From DASPNM01 sp035626515 (GTDB lineage Bacteria; Bacteroidota; Bacteroidia; Chitinophagales; Chitinophagaceae), in assembly GCA_035626515.1 (NCBI GenBank), contig DASPNM010000016.1:1-54388 (forward strand): a stretch of 54,388 nucleotides of DNA, read 5' to 3'. The notes beneath the pieces are model-generated. The model saw only the letters and a program-made list of their open reading frames with translations. It had not been told where the DNA came from and did not search any database. How positions within the stretch are numbered: the first letter of the stretch is position 1; every line of letters starts with the position of its first letter. The position numbers were made by a program, and so were the translations under genes. Of the stretch, positions 25,933 to 35,025 are shown piece after piece.

Positions 25933-26421
25933 TTAATAGGCCATATTTTTTCGGTACGATTCCACACGCTTTCGTCCTTCCTCATCGCTGATCTCGCGAA
26001 AAAAAACCAGCCCATCGTTTGCGCCGTTCGACCAGGTCTTTCCGTAAGCAACTTTCCAGTCGGGACAATACTTTAGAAAGTAATTGTCGACCCCGATCAC
26101 GTCGAGTGGATCATTTTCGCTCCAGCCACTGAACAGCAGATCGCTCGTTTCACTGTTGTAGCTGCCCCTCACAAGTTCGATTCCCACCTTATACGCTTTG
26201 CCCTTGTACATGTTCATTTCGGCCGCGTCTGAACTATCGGCTGCGATGTATTTCCAGTAGATCTCGCCACTTACCGTGCTGCCGTTCATTTCGAGTTTCA
26301 TTACTGCAATGAAATGCGAAGTTTTCTTTTCACGCATCCATTCTCCTTCGTAATAGCGGATCTGAGCATGTACGGTCAGGGAAAGAAAACACAGGAGAGC
26401 CAGGAAGAATCGGGTAGCCAT
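25933..26421 (-). CDS. Small secreted protein of unknown function
   Basis: About 162 residues from MATRFFLALLCFLSLTVHAQ, which is a good signal peptide; a longer frame upstream (to 26598) lacks any protein-like start and was cut. The mature part begins IRYYEGEWMREKKTSHF and has alternating beta-like strands (FIAVMKLEMNGSTVSGEIYW), suggesting a small lipocalin- or DUF2147-like barrel, but I do not recognise the family with certainty. It sits 21 bases before the GldN-like gene and is probably cotranscribed with it. Confidence 0.65.
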   Translation of the reverse strand: MATRFFLALLCFLSLTVHAQIRYYEGEWMREKKTSHFIAVMKLEMNGSTVSGEIYWKYIAADSSDAAEMNMYKGKAYKVGIELVRGSYNSETSDLLFSGWSENDPLDVIGVDNYFLKYCPDWKVAYGKTWSNGANDGLVFFREISDEEGRKRVESYRKNMAY

Positions 26422-26549
26422 GTGGTTTGTTTTTGAGGTGCGAAAATTAAGTATGTAACCTAAGAGTTCTCCCGGTGGATCGACAGTTAAGTTTCGGTAA
26501 TGTAAGGCCGCCCACCAGGTCATACAGACATCGGTTTTCGAAATGGACA

Positions 26550-26607
26550 CCGGCAAGCCTGGGCCTGTCGGCTTCTGTGGCTTGCCGGACCTTGACAATC
26601 CGGCAAG
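26550..26607. repeat. Three-arm inverted repeat with mutually exclusive hairpins
   Basis: CCGGCAAGCC (26550-26559) pairs perfectly with GGCTTGCCGG (26579-26588) over a 19-base loop. The core of the second arm, CTTGCCGG (26581-26588), can instead pair with a third arm CCGGCAAG (26600-26607) over an 11-base loop. Only one hairpin can form at a time. No T tract follows on either strand. It lies in the 316-base divergent gap between 26421 and 26738, upstream of the L,D-transpeptidase. Confidence 0.5.
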
Positions 26608-26737
26608 ACAGGTTGAAAAGAAAAAGTGAAAAGACTAGTGGCTCCAACGTCATGATCGTGCTTTGAGCTCATTAAGTTACAAAAAGAATACAAGAGCGCA
26701 TCGTTCGCAAGGCATGCCTTTTGCACCAAAGAAGCAT

Positions 26738-28354
26738 ATGAAAAAATATATATCCGTGATCATCGCGCTGGCACTTCTGGGAAGTTGCCGCTCCCGTACG
26801 GAAGGAGAAGACAAAAAAGAAAAAAACGTCAGCACCCGGGCCTACAGCATCAACCGGCATAATTCATACAGCGATCTTTTCCTGGACAGTCTTGGCATGG
26901 AAAAGTTCATTGTCGCGAAAAAGCTGCCGGACTCCATGGCGCGCAGGATGCGGAGTTTCTACAACACGCGCAACTACCAGTTTGCCTGGTTCACCAGCGA
27001 AGGGCTTACGGAACAGGCCCGCGGTTTCTGGAATTTGCACGATTACGTAACTACTTACGACACTTCCTCTTTCCTGAAAGACAAAACGCTGCAGAAGCGG
27101 ATGAACAACCTGATGATGGAAGAGTCGCTGTCAGTAAACGCCAACAATAAAACCTTCGTCGATACAGAGCTGACGCTTACCGTTCACTTTATTTCCCTGA
27201 TGCTGGGGCACTACGAAAAGGGCTATGTGAAGCGAAAGGAAATGGAGCGGTTCATCCCGTTTAAGCGAGTGGATGCGATCTACCTCGCCGACTCCCTGAT
27301 CAACAAAAAACACAAGGACGATAAATACTTCGAGGACGTGAACGCCAACTATGCGGCGCTGAAGCAACAGCTGGTGCATTATGTGAACATTGCAAAACAG
27401 GGAAACTGGCCGCAGATCACGTCCAACCCGAAAACGCTGAAGCAGGGGTCCCGCGGCCCGGATATCGCCGCCATCAAGCGCCTGCTGCATCTTACCGGCG
27501 ATTTGCCCGTCGCCGATACGAGCCAGGCGTTTAACGATACGCTGGAACTGGCGGTAAAAAGTTTCGAGGAGCGACATGGGTACAAACCGGACGGCGTCAT
27601 CGACGCAGCGCTCGTCAAGGAAATGAATGTACCTCCGGTCCGGAGGGTGCAGCAGATCCTGATGAACATGGATCGCATGCGCTGGCTGGCTCCTGAACCC
27701 AAAGGCAACCTTATCGTGGTGAATATCCCCGAATTTGTGCTGCATGTTTACGAGGGAAAGCAGAAAGTGTTCGAGATTGACGTCGTCGTCGGAAAGCAGG
27801 GGCACAATACGATGATGTTTAACGGCGACCTGAACCAGGTCGTATTCAGTCCTTATTGGAATGTTCCCCCGAGCATTGTGCGAAATGAAATTTTGCCGGC
27901 AATGGAACGCAACCCGGGTTACCTCGCAGGTCAGAACATGGAAATAACCGGCGATGAAGACGGGCTCCCGGCCATTCGCCAGCGACCAGGGCCCGGAAAC
28001 GCGCTGGGGCGCGTGAAATTCTTATTCCCGAACAGCTTTAATATTTACCTGCACGACACACCGGCTAAGAGCCTCTTCGAAAAAGACAAACGCGCTTTCA
28101 GTCACGGCTGCATCCGGGTCCGCGAACCGGAAAAGCTGGCGATGTATGTGCTGCGCAACCAGCCAGAGTGGACTCCGGAAAAAATCAACGCAGCAATGAA
28201 CCGCGGTGTCGAGCAGGCGGTCCGCGTAAAGCAGCCGATTCCCGTGGTGATCACCTATTATACCGCCTGGGTTGACGATCGCGGGAGGCTGAATTTTCGC
28301 GAGGATATTTACGGGCACGATGAGCACCTTCGCAGAAAAATGTTCACAAGCTGA
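26738..28354 (+). CDS. Lipoprotein L,D-transpeptidase (YcbB/LdtD-like)
   Basis: About 538 residues from MKKYISVIIALALLGSC, a lipoprotein signal with lipobox LGSC (Cys17); a 25-residue upstream extension was rejected because it precedes the signal. A long N-terminal scaffold (~45-225), a peptidoglycan-binding domain (~236-297), then the YkuD catalytic domain (~323-480) with the motif SHGCIRV and catalytic Cys458. The layout matches YcbB-type enzymes, which form 3-3 mDAP links and resist most beta-lactams. It fits the mDAP-type MurE in this window. The acidic residues after the lipobox do not clearly indicate inner or outer membrane. Confidence 0.9.
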   Translation: MKKYISVIIALALLGSCRSRTEGEDKKEKNVSTRAYSINRHNSYSDLFLDSLGMEKFIVAKKLPDSMARRMRSFYNTRNYQFAWFTSEGLTEQARGFWNLHDYVTTYDTSSFLKDKTLQKRMNNLMMEESLSVNANNKTFVDTELTLTVHFISLMLGHYEKGYVKRKEMERFIPFKRVDAIYLADSLINKKHKDDKYFEDVNANYAALKQQLVHYVNIAKQGNWPQITSNPKTLKQGSRGPDIAAIKRLLHLTGDLPVADTSQAFNDTLELAVKSFEERHGYKPDGVIDAALVKEMNVPPVRRVQQILMNMDRMRWLAPEPKGNLIVVNIPEFVLHVYEGKQKVFEIDVVVGKQGHNTMMFNGDLNQVVFSPYWNVPPSIVRNEILPAMERNPGYLAGQNMEITGDEDGLPAIRQRPGPGNALGRVKFLFPNSFNIYLHDTPAKSLFEKDKRAFSHGCIRVREPEKLAMYVLRNQPEWTPEKINAAMNRGVEQAVRVKQPIPVVITYYTAWVDDRGRLNFREDIYGHDEHLRRKMFTS

Positions 28355-28372
28355 GCAAGCAGCACGGTTGCT

Positions 28373-28380
28373 TACTTTTG
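28373..28380 (+). promoter_or_regulatory. -7 element immediately before the GNAT-like gene
   Basis: TACTTTTG fits TAnnTTTG exactly and ends 4 bases before the ATG at 28385. A start site 4-7 bases further on would give an almost leaderless mRNA. No TTG at the proper -33 distance was found. Confidence 0.45.
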
Positions 28381-28384
28381 CCGG

Positions 28385-29581
28385 ATGCAACTGGTACCGG
28401 TCACCGACAAGAACACCGCCCGCCGATTCCTGCAGGTAAATATTGATATCAACCGCGGTAATCCGAACTATATCCGGCCCCTGGACAAAGACGTGAACGA
28501 CGTGTTCGACGCGAAGAAAAACAAGGCATTTCGCCACGGCGAAGCGGTCCGCTGGATCCTTGTTGACAACGACGGCAGCGTCATCGGCCGTATCGCGGCT
28601 TTCGTGAACAAAAAGTACCGCAACAAGGGGGATGACATTCCTGTTGGCGGCATCGGTTTCTTTGAATGCATCCACGACCAGTCCGCCGCGGACATGCTGT
28701 TCGACGTGGCAAAGCACTGGCTGAGGCAGCGCGGCATGGAGGCCATGGACGGGCCGATCAATTTCGGAGAAAGGGACCGCTGGTGGGGATTGCTCGTCGA
28801 AGGCTTTGATCCGCCGATCTACTGCCTCAACTACAATCCGCCTTATTACCGGGAGCTGTTCGAAACCTACGGGTTCCGCAATTTTTTCAACCAGTATTGC
28901 TACGCCATGGCGGCGCACGAAATGCTGGAACCAAAATTTTTTGAACGCCACGCGCATTGCGCAAGCGATCCGAATTTCAGCGCGGACCACATCCGGAAAA
29001 ATCACCTCGAAAAATTTGCGGAGGATTTCACCACGATCTATAACAAGGCATGGGCGGGCCACGGGGGATTAAAGCAGGTCGACAAAAAGTTTGTGCTCAG
29101 GATGTTTCGCTCCATGCGCCCTGTGATGGACGAGATGATCAACTGGTTCGCTTATTACAAAGGGGAGCCTATTGGCTTCTGGATCAACCTGCCCGATGTT
29201 AACCAGTGGTTCCGCCACCTGAATGGAAAATTTGATCTTTTTCATAAGCTGAAATTCCTATGGATCAAGTCAACAATGAAAAGCACCAGGTTCATAGGCC
29301 TCGTTTTCGGAGTCGTTCCCGAATTCCAGGGACGCGGCGTGGACGCTTACATCATCGTCGAGGGCGCCAAGCGGATCCAGAACCTGCAGCTGGTAAACGG
29401 AGAATACCGCCTCGGAAAGCTGCGATACCAAGCGTATGAAATGCAGTGGATCGGCGAATTCAATCCGAAAATGATCAACGTGGTCGAATCGCTGGGCACT
29501 TACCGGAGTCGTGTGCTGACAACCTACCGTTATTTGTTCGACCCCACGCGGCAATTCACCCGGCACCCGATAGTGGTCTGA
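28385..29581 (+). CDS. GNAT-superfamily-like N-acyltransferase
   Basis: 398 residues, no signal peptide. The N-terminal half (RWILVDNDGSVIGRIAAFVNKKY, then GGIGFFECI and a following helix) looks like the core strands of an acetyltransferase fold. The C-terminal half holds a second acyltransferase-like segment (FGVVPEFQGRGVDAYIIVEGAKRI) with the acetyl-CoA loop pattern Q-G-R-G. This two-lobed ~390-residue type is common in Bacteroidota and is annotated only as GNAT-like; the substrate is unknown. The LDT stop lies 30 bases upstream, but a separate promoter element precedes this gene. Confidence 0.75.
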   Translation: MQLVPVTDKNTARRFLQVNIDINRGNPNYIRPLDKDVNDVFDAKKNKAFRHGEAVRWILVDNDGSVIGRIAAFVNKKYRNKGDDIPVGGIGFFECIHDQSAADMLFDVAKHWLRQRGMEAMDGPINFGERDRWWGLLVEGFDPPIYCLNYNPPYYRELFETYGFRNFFNQYCYAMAAHEMLEPKFFERHAHCASDPNFSADHIRKNHLEKFAEDFTTIYNKAWAGHGGLKQVDKKFVLRMFRSMRPVMDEMINWFAYYKGEPIGFWINLPDVNQWFRHLNGKFDLFHKLKFLWIKSTMKSTRFIGLVFGVVPEFQGRGVDAYIIVEGAKRIQNLQLVNGEYRLGKLRYQAYEMQWIGEFNPKMINVVESLGTYRSRVLTTYRYLFDPTRQFTRHPIVV

Positions 29582-29667
29582 GGTCACTCTATAATATATA
29601 TATGTGTAAAAAAGCGGCGCCGCGGCGAGGCAAAACTTGATTATTATTGCAGTCCAGCCCCCTCTGA

Positions 29668-31431
29668 ATGGATAAGTTCATCGTTTCTGCCCGCAAGTAC
29701 CGGCCCCAGACCTTCGACACAGTCGTGGGTCAGTCGCACATTACGACCACCCTGAAGAACGCCATCAGGAATAACCAGCTCGCGCATGCCTTCCTGTTTT
29801 GTGGTCCGCGGGGAGTGGGAAAAACGACTTGCGCACGCATCCTGGCAAAAACGATCAACTGCGAGAACCGCACGGCCGATGCAGAAGCCTGTAATGCGTG
29901 CAGTTCGTGCGTTTCGTTCAACGAAGGTGCTTCGATGAATTATTTCGAGCTGGACGCCGCAAGCAATAATTCGGTGGACAACATTCGTGACCTCGTGGAC
30001 CAAATCCGTTACGTTCCCCAAAGCGGTCAGTACAAAGTGTACGTGATCGATGAGGTGCACATGCTCAGCTCTGCGGCTTTCAATGCGTTTTTGAAGACGC
30101 TTGAAGAACCTCCCCCTTACGCAATCTTTATCCTGGCCACCACGGAAAAGCACAAGATCATTCCTACGATCCTGAGCCGCTGCCAGATTTTCGATTTCAA
30201 GCGAATCACTACACAAGACACGGTGGCGCACCTCGAAGAGATCTGCCGCAAGGAGTCCATCCGCGCCGAACGCGCAGCGCTGCAACTCATCGCGCAGAAA
30301 AGCGAAGGTTGCATGCGCGACGCACTCAGCATCCTCGATAAGATTGTGAGCTTTACGAACGGGGAGCTGAGCTACGCGAATACGCTGGAGCACCTGAACA
30401 TCCTCGACGAGGATTATTTTTTCCGCCTGCTGGACTGCATGCAGGCCCAGGATCTTTCTTCGGCGCTGCTTCTGTATGACGAGATCAACCGGAAAGGATT
30501 TGAAGGCGACCAGCTCCTGAACGGTTTCGCCGAGTTCATTCGTAATCTCCTGGTTTCCCACGATGAGAAAGCGGCGGTGTTACTCGATGTCGTGGAGAGT
30601 TTCCGCGATCGGTACATTGCAAAAGCCAAAGAAGTTGCGTCGGCTCTGCTTGTCAGTACGCTGAATATTCTCAACGAGGCCGAAACCGGTTACCGCGCTG
30701 CGCGCAACCGGAGGCTCCATGTGGAGCTCGCTTTGATCCGGCTCTGTTACCTGCAGCAGGCGCTTGAGCTTGTGGCAGAAGGGGATTCAGTAGCGAAAAA
30801 AAAAATGACCGCGCGTCCTAAGTTCATTTCTTCCCGTCCCCTGCCAGGCTACCAGGCCGTCCCGTCCACAAAAACAAAAGAGGCGCGGCTGTTCGTGCCC
30901 ATCGAAGAAAAAAAAGAAAAAAAACCTGGGGACGCGCCGCCGGTGATGAGCGTTTCGGAACCGCCGGTCGCCGGCGGTCGCAGGATCGAGGCCCTCCAGG
31001 CCATTCGCAAAAAAGTTCAGGAGAACGGACATTCGGCCGGCAACATTCCGAATGAGGCGCTGGATACCGCGGCTCTTACCGATGCCTGGAACAACTATGT
31101 GGCCCAACTCCGCGCCGCGAAGCATACCGCGGCAGCCAGTTTCGAGCGTGCGCGGCTGGTGGTGCGCGACAACAATTCCTTTGAGGTCATTACCGGAAAC
31201 AACATCGAACAAAAATTCATAGAGCAGCAGCGCAACCAGGTTTACCAGTTCCTGCACCGGCAACTTCGCAACCACCAGCTCCAGTTTTCAGTAGTCGTCA
31301 GCCCGCAGGACCGGAAGGAGCAGCCGGCAGAAGTGCATCTCACCGTCAGCCAGCAGTACCAGAAAATGGTGGAGCAATTCCCCTTGGTGAAAGACCTCAA
31401 AGAACGGCTCGGCCTCGACCTCGACTATTGA
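29668..31431 (+). CDS. dnaX: DNA polymerase III subunits gamma/tau
   Basis: Clamp-loader ATPase of the replicative polymerase. 587 residues. RuvB-like AAA+ core with Walker A GPRGVGKT at 46-53, zinc-binding cysteines C65, C75, C78 and C81, Walker B VIDEVH at ~126-131, and the SRC arginine-finger motif at 170-172. A gamma-type collar domain extends to ~375, then a charged linker and a C-terminal domain. Two A-runs at 30796-30804 and 30917-30924, inside codons for lysine, could allow slippage to a shorter gamma form, as in some bacteria. This is inferred only. Confidence 0.96.
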   Translation: MDKFIVSARKYRPQTFDTVVGQSHITTTLKNAIRNNQLAHAFLFCGPRGVGKTTCARILAKTINCENRTADAEACNACSSCVSFNEGASMNYFELDAASNNSVDNIRDLVDQIRYVPQSGQYKVYVIDEVHMLSSAAFNAFLKTLEEPPPYAIFILATTEKHKIIPTILSRCQIFDFKRITTQDTVAHLEEICRKESIRAERAALQLIAQKSEGCMRDALSILDKIVSFTNGELSYANTLEHLNILDEDYFFRLLDCMQAQDLSSALLLYDEINRKGFEGDQLLNGFAEFIRNLLVSHDEKAAVLLDVVESFRDRYIAKAKEVASALLVSTLNILNEAETGYRAARNRRLHVELALIRLCYLQQALELVAEGDSVAKKKMTARPKFISSRPLPGYQAVPSTKTKEARLFVPIEEKKEKKPGDAPPVMSVSEPPVAGGRRIEALQAIRKKVQENGHSAGNIPNEALDTAALTDAWNNYVAQLRAAKHTAAASFERARLVVRDNNSFEVITGNNIEQKFIEQQRNQVYQFLHRQLRNHQLQFSVVVSPQDRKEQPAEVHLTVSQQYQKMVEQFPLVKDLKERLGLDLDY

Positions 31432-31489
31432 CTGCCCTCCCTTTTCCATTCGTTCAATTCCCTTAATTTCGGCCCAAATTGTTCCGGAA

Positions 31490-33094
31490 ATGGCCGAAGT
31501 AATACTCATGCCGCGACTCAGCGATACCATGACGGAAGGGGTTATCGCTGCATGGCACAAGAAGGTCGGCGACCCGGTGAAAAAAGGCGAATTGCTTGCG
31601 GAGATCGAAACAGACAAGGCTACGATGGAACTGGACAGCTATAAGGAAGGCACCCTGCTCCACATCGGCGCAGACCAGGGACAGAAGCTGCAGGTGAATG
31701 ATCTCCTTGCTATTGTTGGTGCTCCCGGTGAAGATATTTCTTCCTTGATAAGTAATCAGCAGCCGCAGCCTGCCGCCGGGGCGGAGCCACAAGCTGCGCA
31801 GGAACCAAAGCAGCTACCGAAGGAAACAACAACGACCGAAACAAAGTCAATCGATATTTCGAAAATGGACGAGGTGGTGTTGATGCCCCGACTCAGCGAT
31901 ACCATGGAAGAAGGTGTCATTGCCGATTGGAGGAAAAACGTAGGCGACGTGGTGAAGAAGGGAGATATTTTGGCCGAGATTGAAACCGATAAGGCCACGA
32001 TGGAGCTGGAAAGCTATAAGAACGGGAAACTGTTGTACATAGGTGCGAAGAAGGGAGAAAAGGTTCCGGTGAACGGATTGCTTTGCATCATCGGCGAGGA
32101 TGGAAAAGTGAACGTGGAAGCAATCGTCGCGGCGGCGAAGGCGGGGGTGCAGCAGCCTGCGGCAGTCGCGGCCACAGCAGAACCGAAATCGGCAGCGACT
32201 AAACCCGAAACGGGGGCTGGGGCGGAAACGCCCACTCCGGAAAACGGCCGCGTCAAAGCCTCCCCACTGGCACGCAAACTGGCTGCGGAAAAGGGCCTCG
32301 ACCTGAAAAAAATCCAGGGCTCAGGCGACGGCGGCCGGATCACGAAGTCCGACATCGACCGTTACCGCGAAACGACAACTGCCGCTGCCGCTCCCTTCAC
32401 CGGCAAACAGGAAGAAGGTTATACCGACATCCCGAATTCCCAAATGCGCGGTGTGATCGCTAAGCGCCTTGCCGAAAGCAAGTTCACGGCCCCGCATTAT
32501 TACCTGACAATGGAGATCACCATGGACAACGCGATCTCCGCGCGCACTCAGCTCAACGAAGTAAGCCCCGTCAAAATCAGTTTTAACGATATCATCGTGC
32601 GCGCTGCAGCGCTTGCATTGCGACAACATCCTGCAGTGAACGCTTCGTGGACGGGCGACAAGATTCGCAGGTACCATCACATTCACATCGGTGTGGCCGT
32701 AGCGATCGAAGAGGGCCTGATTGTCCCCGTAATCCGTTTCGCGGATCAAAAAACACTTCCCCAGATTTCCGCAGAAACAAAAGAGCTCAGCGGGAAGGCG
32801 AAAAACAAGAAGCTGCAGCCGCAGGAATTCACGGGAAACACGTTTACGATCTCCAATCTGGGCATGATGGACATCGAGGAATTCACCGCCATTATCAATC
32901 CCCCCGACAGCTGCATTCTTGCGGTGGGAAGGATCCGGGAAATTGTGGTCAGGAAGAATGGCGTATTTGACGTTTCCAATGTTATGAAAGTAACCATGAG
33001 CTGCGATCATCGCAGCGTGGACGGCGCCACCGGCGCAGCTTTCCTTCAGACACTCAAAAAATATCTTGAAAATCCCGTGATGTTGCTCTTATGA
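31490..33094 (+). CDS. pdhC: Pyruvate dehydrogenase E2, dihydrolipoyl acetyltransferase
   Basis: E2 core of the pyruvate dehydrogenase complex. 534 residues. Two lipoyl domains with attachment lysines K43 and K168 in ETDKATME, an Ala/Pro-rich linker, an E1/E3-binding domain (~255-293, VKASPLARKLAAEKGLDL), and a catalytic acyltransferase domain ending with the active-site motif SCDHRSVDG (~504-512). The ILMPRLSDTMTEG start is typical of pyruvate-type E2. No E1 genes are adjacent. Its stop overlaps the convergent phosphoesterase gene by 6 bases. Confidence 0.95.
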   Translation: MAEVILMPRLSDTMTEGVIAAWHKKVGDPVKKGELLAEIETDKATMELDSYKEGTLLHIGADQGQKLQVNDLLAIVGAPGEDISSLISNQQPQPAAGAEPQAAQEPKQLPKETTTTETKSIDISKMDEVVLMPRLSDTMEEGVIADWRKNVGDVVKKGDILAEIETDKATMELESYKNGKLLYIGAKKGEKVPVNGLLCIIGEDGKVNVEAIVAAAKAGVQQPAAVAATAEPKSAATKPETGAGAETPTPENGRVKASPLARKLAAEKGLDLKKIQGSGDGGRITKSDIDRYRETTTAAAAPFTGKQEEGYTDIPNSQMRGVIAKRLAESKFTAPHYYLTMEITMDNAISARTQLNEVSPVKISFNDIIVRAAALALRQHPAVNASWTGDKIRRYHHIHIGVAVAIEEGLIVPVIRFADQKTLPQISAETKELSGKAKNKKLQPQEFTGNTFTISNLGMMDIEEFTAIINPPDSCILAVGRIREIVVRKNGVFDVSNVMKVTMSCDHRSVDGATGAAFLQTLKKYLENPVMLLL

Positions 33095-34945
33095 TTTGCG
33101 GCGTTTATCCCGAAGTAGCACCAGCTTTCCGTCCATGGTAGCTACCAGCACCCGACGCGGGTCAATCACGCGAACCGTATTCACCATCGAATTATCAATC
33201 TTGTGCGCCCAGTTGACTAAACGGCGTATTGGGTCGATCGCATAAACGGTTCCGTTCCGCGTTCCAAAAAACACACCCCCGTTTTTTTCGATGAGCATCG
33301 AAGGAGCATGCTCATATCCGAAGCCGCAATGCATTTTCCATGCGGCAGACTGCTTTTCACGGCTGGCCGCGTACGCTACGATCGTATCCTGCATCGTTTT
33401 TCCATAGATCCACCGGCCATCCGCGGAAATACCGATTGATTCCCGAACGGTAGCATCATTGTTTCGCCATAATGTTTTCCCCGACGCCGCATCAATTGCC
33501 GAAATGTACCGGTCCGGGGCCACCACGTAAACCACTCCTTCGCTGGCGACCGGAATACAGGAAGCGGGTGAAAAGTTGCGAACGGCGGACCCATTGTTCC
33601 ATTGCCAGCGGACGCTGCCATCCCGCTTGTCCAGGGCATAGAGGTGCCGGTCCCAGGCTCCAAAAATGATGAGTCCCCGATACAGCAGTGGTGTGCTTAC
33701 CACAGGTCCCTGCAACGGGCACGATGACCAGAGCTGTTTTCCTGTCATTAAATCAATCGCACGAAAACAATGATCGCTGCCTCCAATGTACACGATGTTG
33801 CTGTCTATGACCGGCGAACCCAGCACTGGCTTTCCGGTTTGCAGCTTCCAGGCCAGCTTTCCATTGGTGCGCAAACAATAGATATTTCCATCGGCACAGC
33901 CGAACACGACGCGGTCGCCGGAAACAGCCGGCGATGAATAGATGCCGCCGGCAGTTTTATAATTCCATAGTCTCCTGCCGGTGCGAAGCGAATGCGCGCT
34001 GAAATTACCATCCTGGTCGCCAATGAACACCCGCTTCCTGTCATAAGCCGGGCTCGCAATAATATTGGCGGGCGCTTCGTATCGCCAGGACTGCTTCACT
34101 TCCGGGAAGCGCTGGTTCACGCCATAATCGGGACGGGGAAATTGTGCCTTATTATCGCGCAACCCCGGTTTGATGCGCACGACAGTCCAGGGCTTCAGCG
34201 TTGCAATTCCGGGCCTTCGCTCGGAAAACACGATCGAGTCAGGATTTACGTCTACCAGGTTGTACCCTCCGTATTCTGCACGGGCCCGCAAATTGGATCG
34301 CCCCATTACGCCGGGGATACTTTCAAAATTCAGTGCCCGGTTTGCGTGGCCGTGACCGCAGAGAATTGCCAGCGTATTATGGGGCCGAAGGCGGTCGGTG
34401 ATCTCGTACCAGTTGTCGAGACCCGGATCAATAGGATAATGATTGAGGAAAATCAGCGGCTGGTCCTTTTTCAGCCGGCCCAGTTCTGCATCCAGCCAGT
34501 TCAGTGCGCCACGGGGAACGTGCCCGTCGCTCATCCGCAGGTAGGGACCCGAGGCGCAACCGAGAAATCGGATACCATTGTGCTCGAAGCTGAACTTATC
34601 GTTGCCAAACACCTGAATGAAACTATCGCCACCGCTTTCGCTCCAGCCGGTATCGTGATTCCCGGGAATGATATAATAAGGAACGTTCAGGCCGTTCAAA
34701 ATCTCGTGCGCCCTGCGGATTTCTTCGTCAGTTCCCAGTTCGGTAATATCCCCGGTAATGACGACGAATGCAATTCCTGTCATGCGGTTGATGTCGTCTA
34801 CCGTCCGACGCAGGTCTTCCTCCGCCCGGCCGTCCGGTGAGCCGATATGTGTGTCCGAGATAAAAGCGAACCGAAAGGGTTGCAGCTGGGCCTCCACGAG
34901 GAGGGCCAGCAGCAGCGCCCAGAGAAGTAGTATGCTTTTCTTCAT
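33089..34945 (-). CDS. Secreted metallophosphoesterase fused to a PQQ-like beta-propeller
   Basis: 618 residues with a signal peptide (MKKSILLLWALLLALLVEAQ). Residues ~24-260 are a calcineurin-like phosphoesterase: SDTH (D31, H33), TGDITE (D65), GNHD at 94-97, H168, and GHGH at 196-199, so all metal ligands are present. Residues ~290-610 are a propeller with at least six repeats of the PQQ-like type (VFIGDQDGNFSAHSLRTGRRLWNYK, VVFGCADGNIYCLRTNGKLAWKL, in blocks of ~40). The substrate is unknown; the fusion suggests a phosphatase with a recognition platform. Divergent from the GbsR-type gene across a shared operator. Confidence 0.88.
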   Translation of the reverse strand: MKKSILLLWALLLALLVEAQLQPFRFAFISDTHIGSPDGRAEEDLRRTVDDINRMTGIAFVVITGDITELGTDEEIRRAHEILNGLNVPYYIIPGNHDTGWSESGGDSFIQVFGNDKFSFEHNGIRFLGCASGPYLRMSDGHVPRGALNWLDAELGRLKKDQPLIFLNHYPIDPGLDNWYEITDRLRPHNTLAILCGHGHANRALNFESIPGVMGRSNLRARAEYGGYNLVDVNPDSIVFSERRPGIATLKPWTVVRIKPGLRDNKAQFPRPDYGVNQRFPEVKQSWRYEAPANIIASPAYDRKRVFIGDQDGNFSAHSLRTGRRLWNYKTAGGIYSSPAVSGDRVVFGCADGNIYCLRTNGKLAWKLQTGKPVLGSPVIDSNIVYIGGSDHCFRAIDLMTGKQLWSSCPLQGPVVSTPLLYRGLIIFGAWDRHLYALDKRDGSVRWQWNNGSAVRNFSPASCIPVASEGVVYVVAPDRYISAIDAASGKTLWRNNDATVRESIGISADGRWIYGKTMQDTIVAYAASREKQSAAWKMHCGFGYEHAPSMLIEKNGGVFFGTRNGTVYAIDPIRRLVNWAHKIDNSMVNTVRVIDPRRVLVATMDGKLVLLRDKRRKS

Positions 34946-34972
34946 AACAGGAAGATAGCACGCATTCCAAAA

Positions 34973-35009
34973 TAAGTTTTCAATAGTTATTGAAATTTCC
35001 GAAAACTTA
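34973..35009. promoter_or_regulatory. Nested palindromic operator over the GbsR-type gene promoter
   Basis: Outer arms TAAGTTTTC (34973-34981) and GAAAACTTA (35001-35009) are perfect 9-bp inverted repeats. Inside and overlapping them, TTTCAATA (34978-34985) and TATTGAAA (34988-34995) form a second perfect palindrome with a GT centre. The inner right arm contains the TTG (34990-34992) of the promoter. The arrangement fits autorepression by the adjacent regulator and possibly control of the divergent phosphoesterase gene. Confidence 0.6.
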
Positions 35010-35021
35010 CTGCTAGTTTTG
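34990..35021 (+). promoter_or_regulatory. Bacteroidetes-type promoter of the GbsR-type gene
   Basis: TTG at 34990-34992, a 21-base spacer, and TAGTTTTG at 35014-35021, a perfect -7 element. Transcription would start at about 35025-35028, at or next to the ATG at 35026, so the mRNA is predicted to be leaderless. Confidence 0.6.
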
Positions 35022-35025
35022 AAGC

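Noticed and set aside
26663..26737. 25-residue N-terminal extension of the L,D-transpeptidase
   Set aside because: It precedes a complete lipoprotein signal; starting there would bury the lipobox behind an unrelated stretch.
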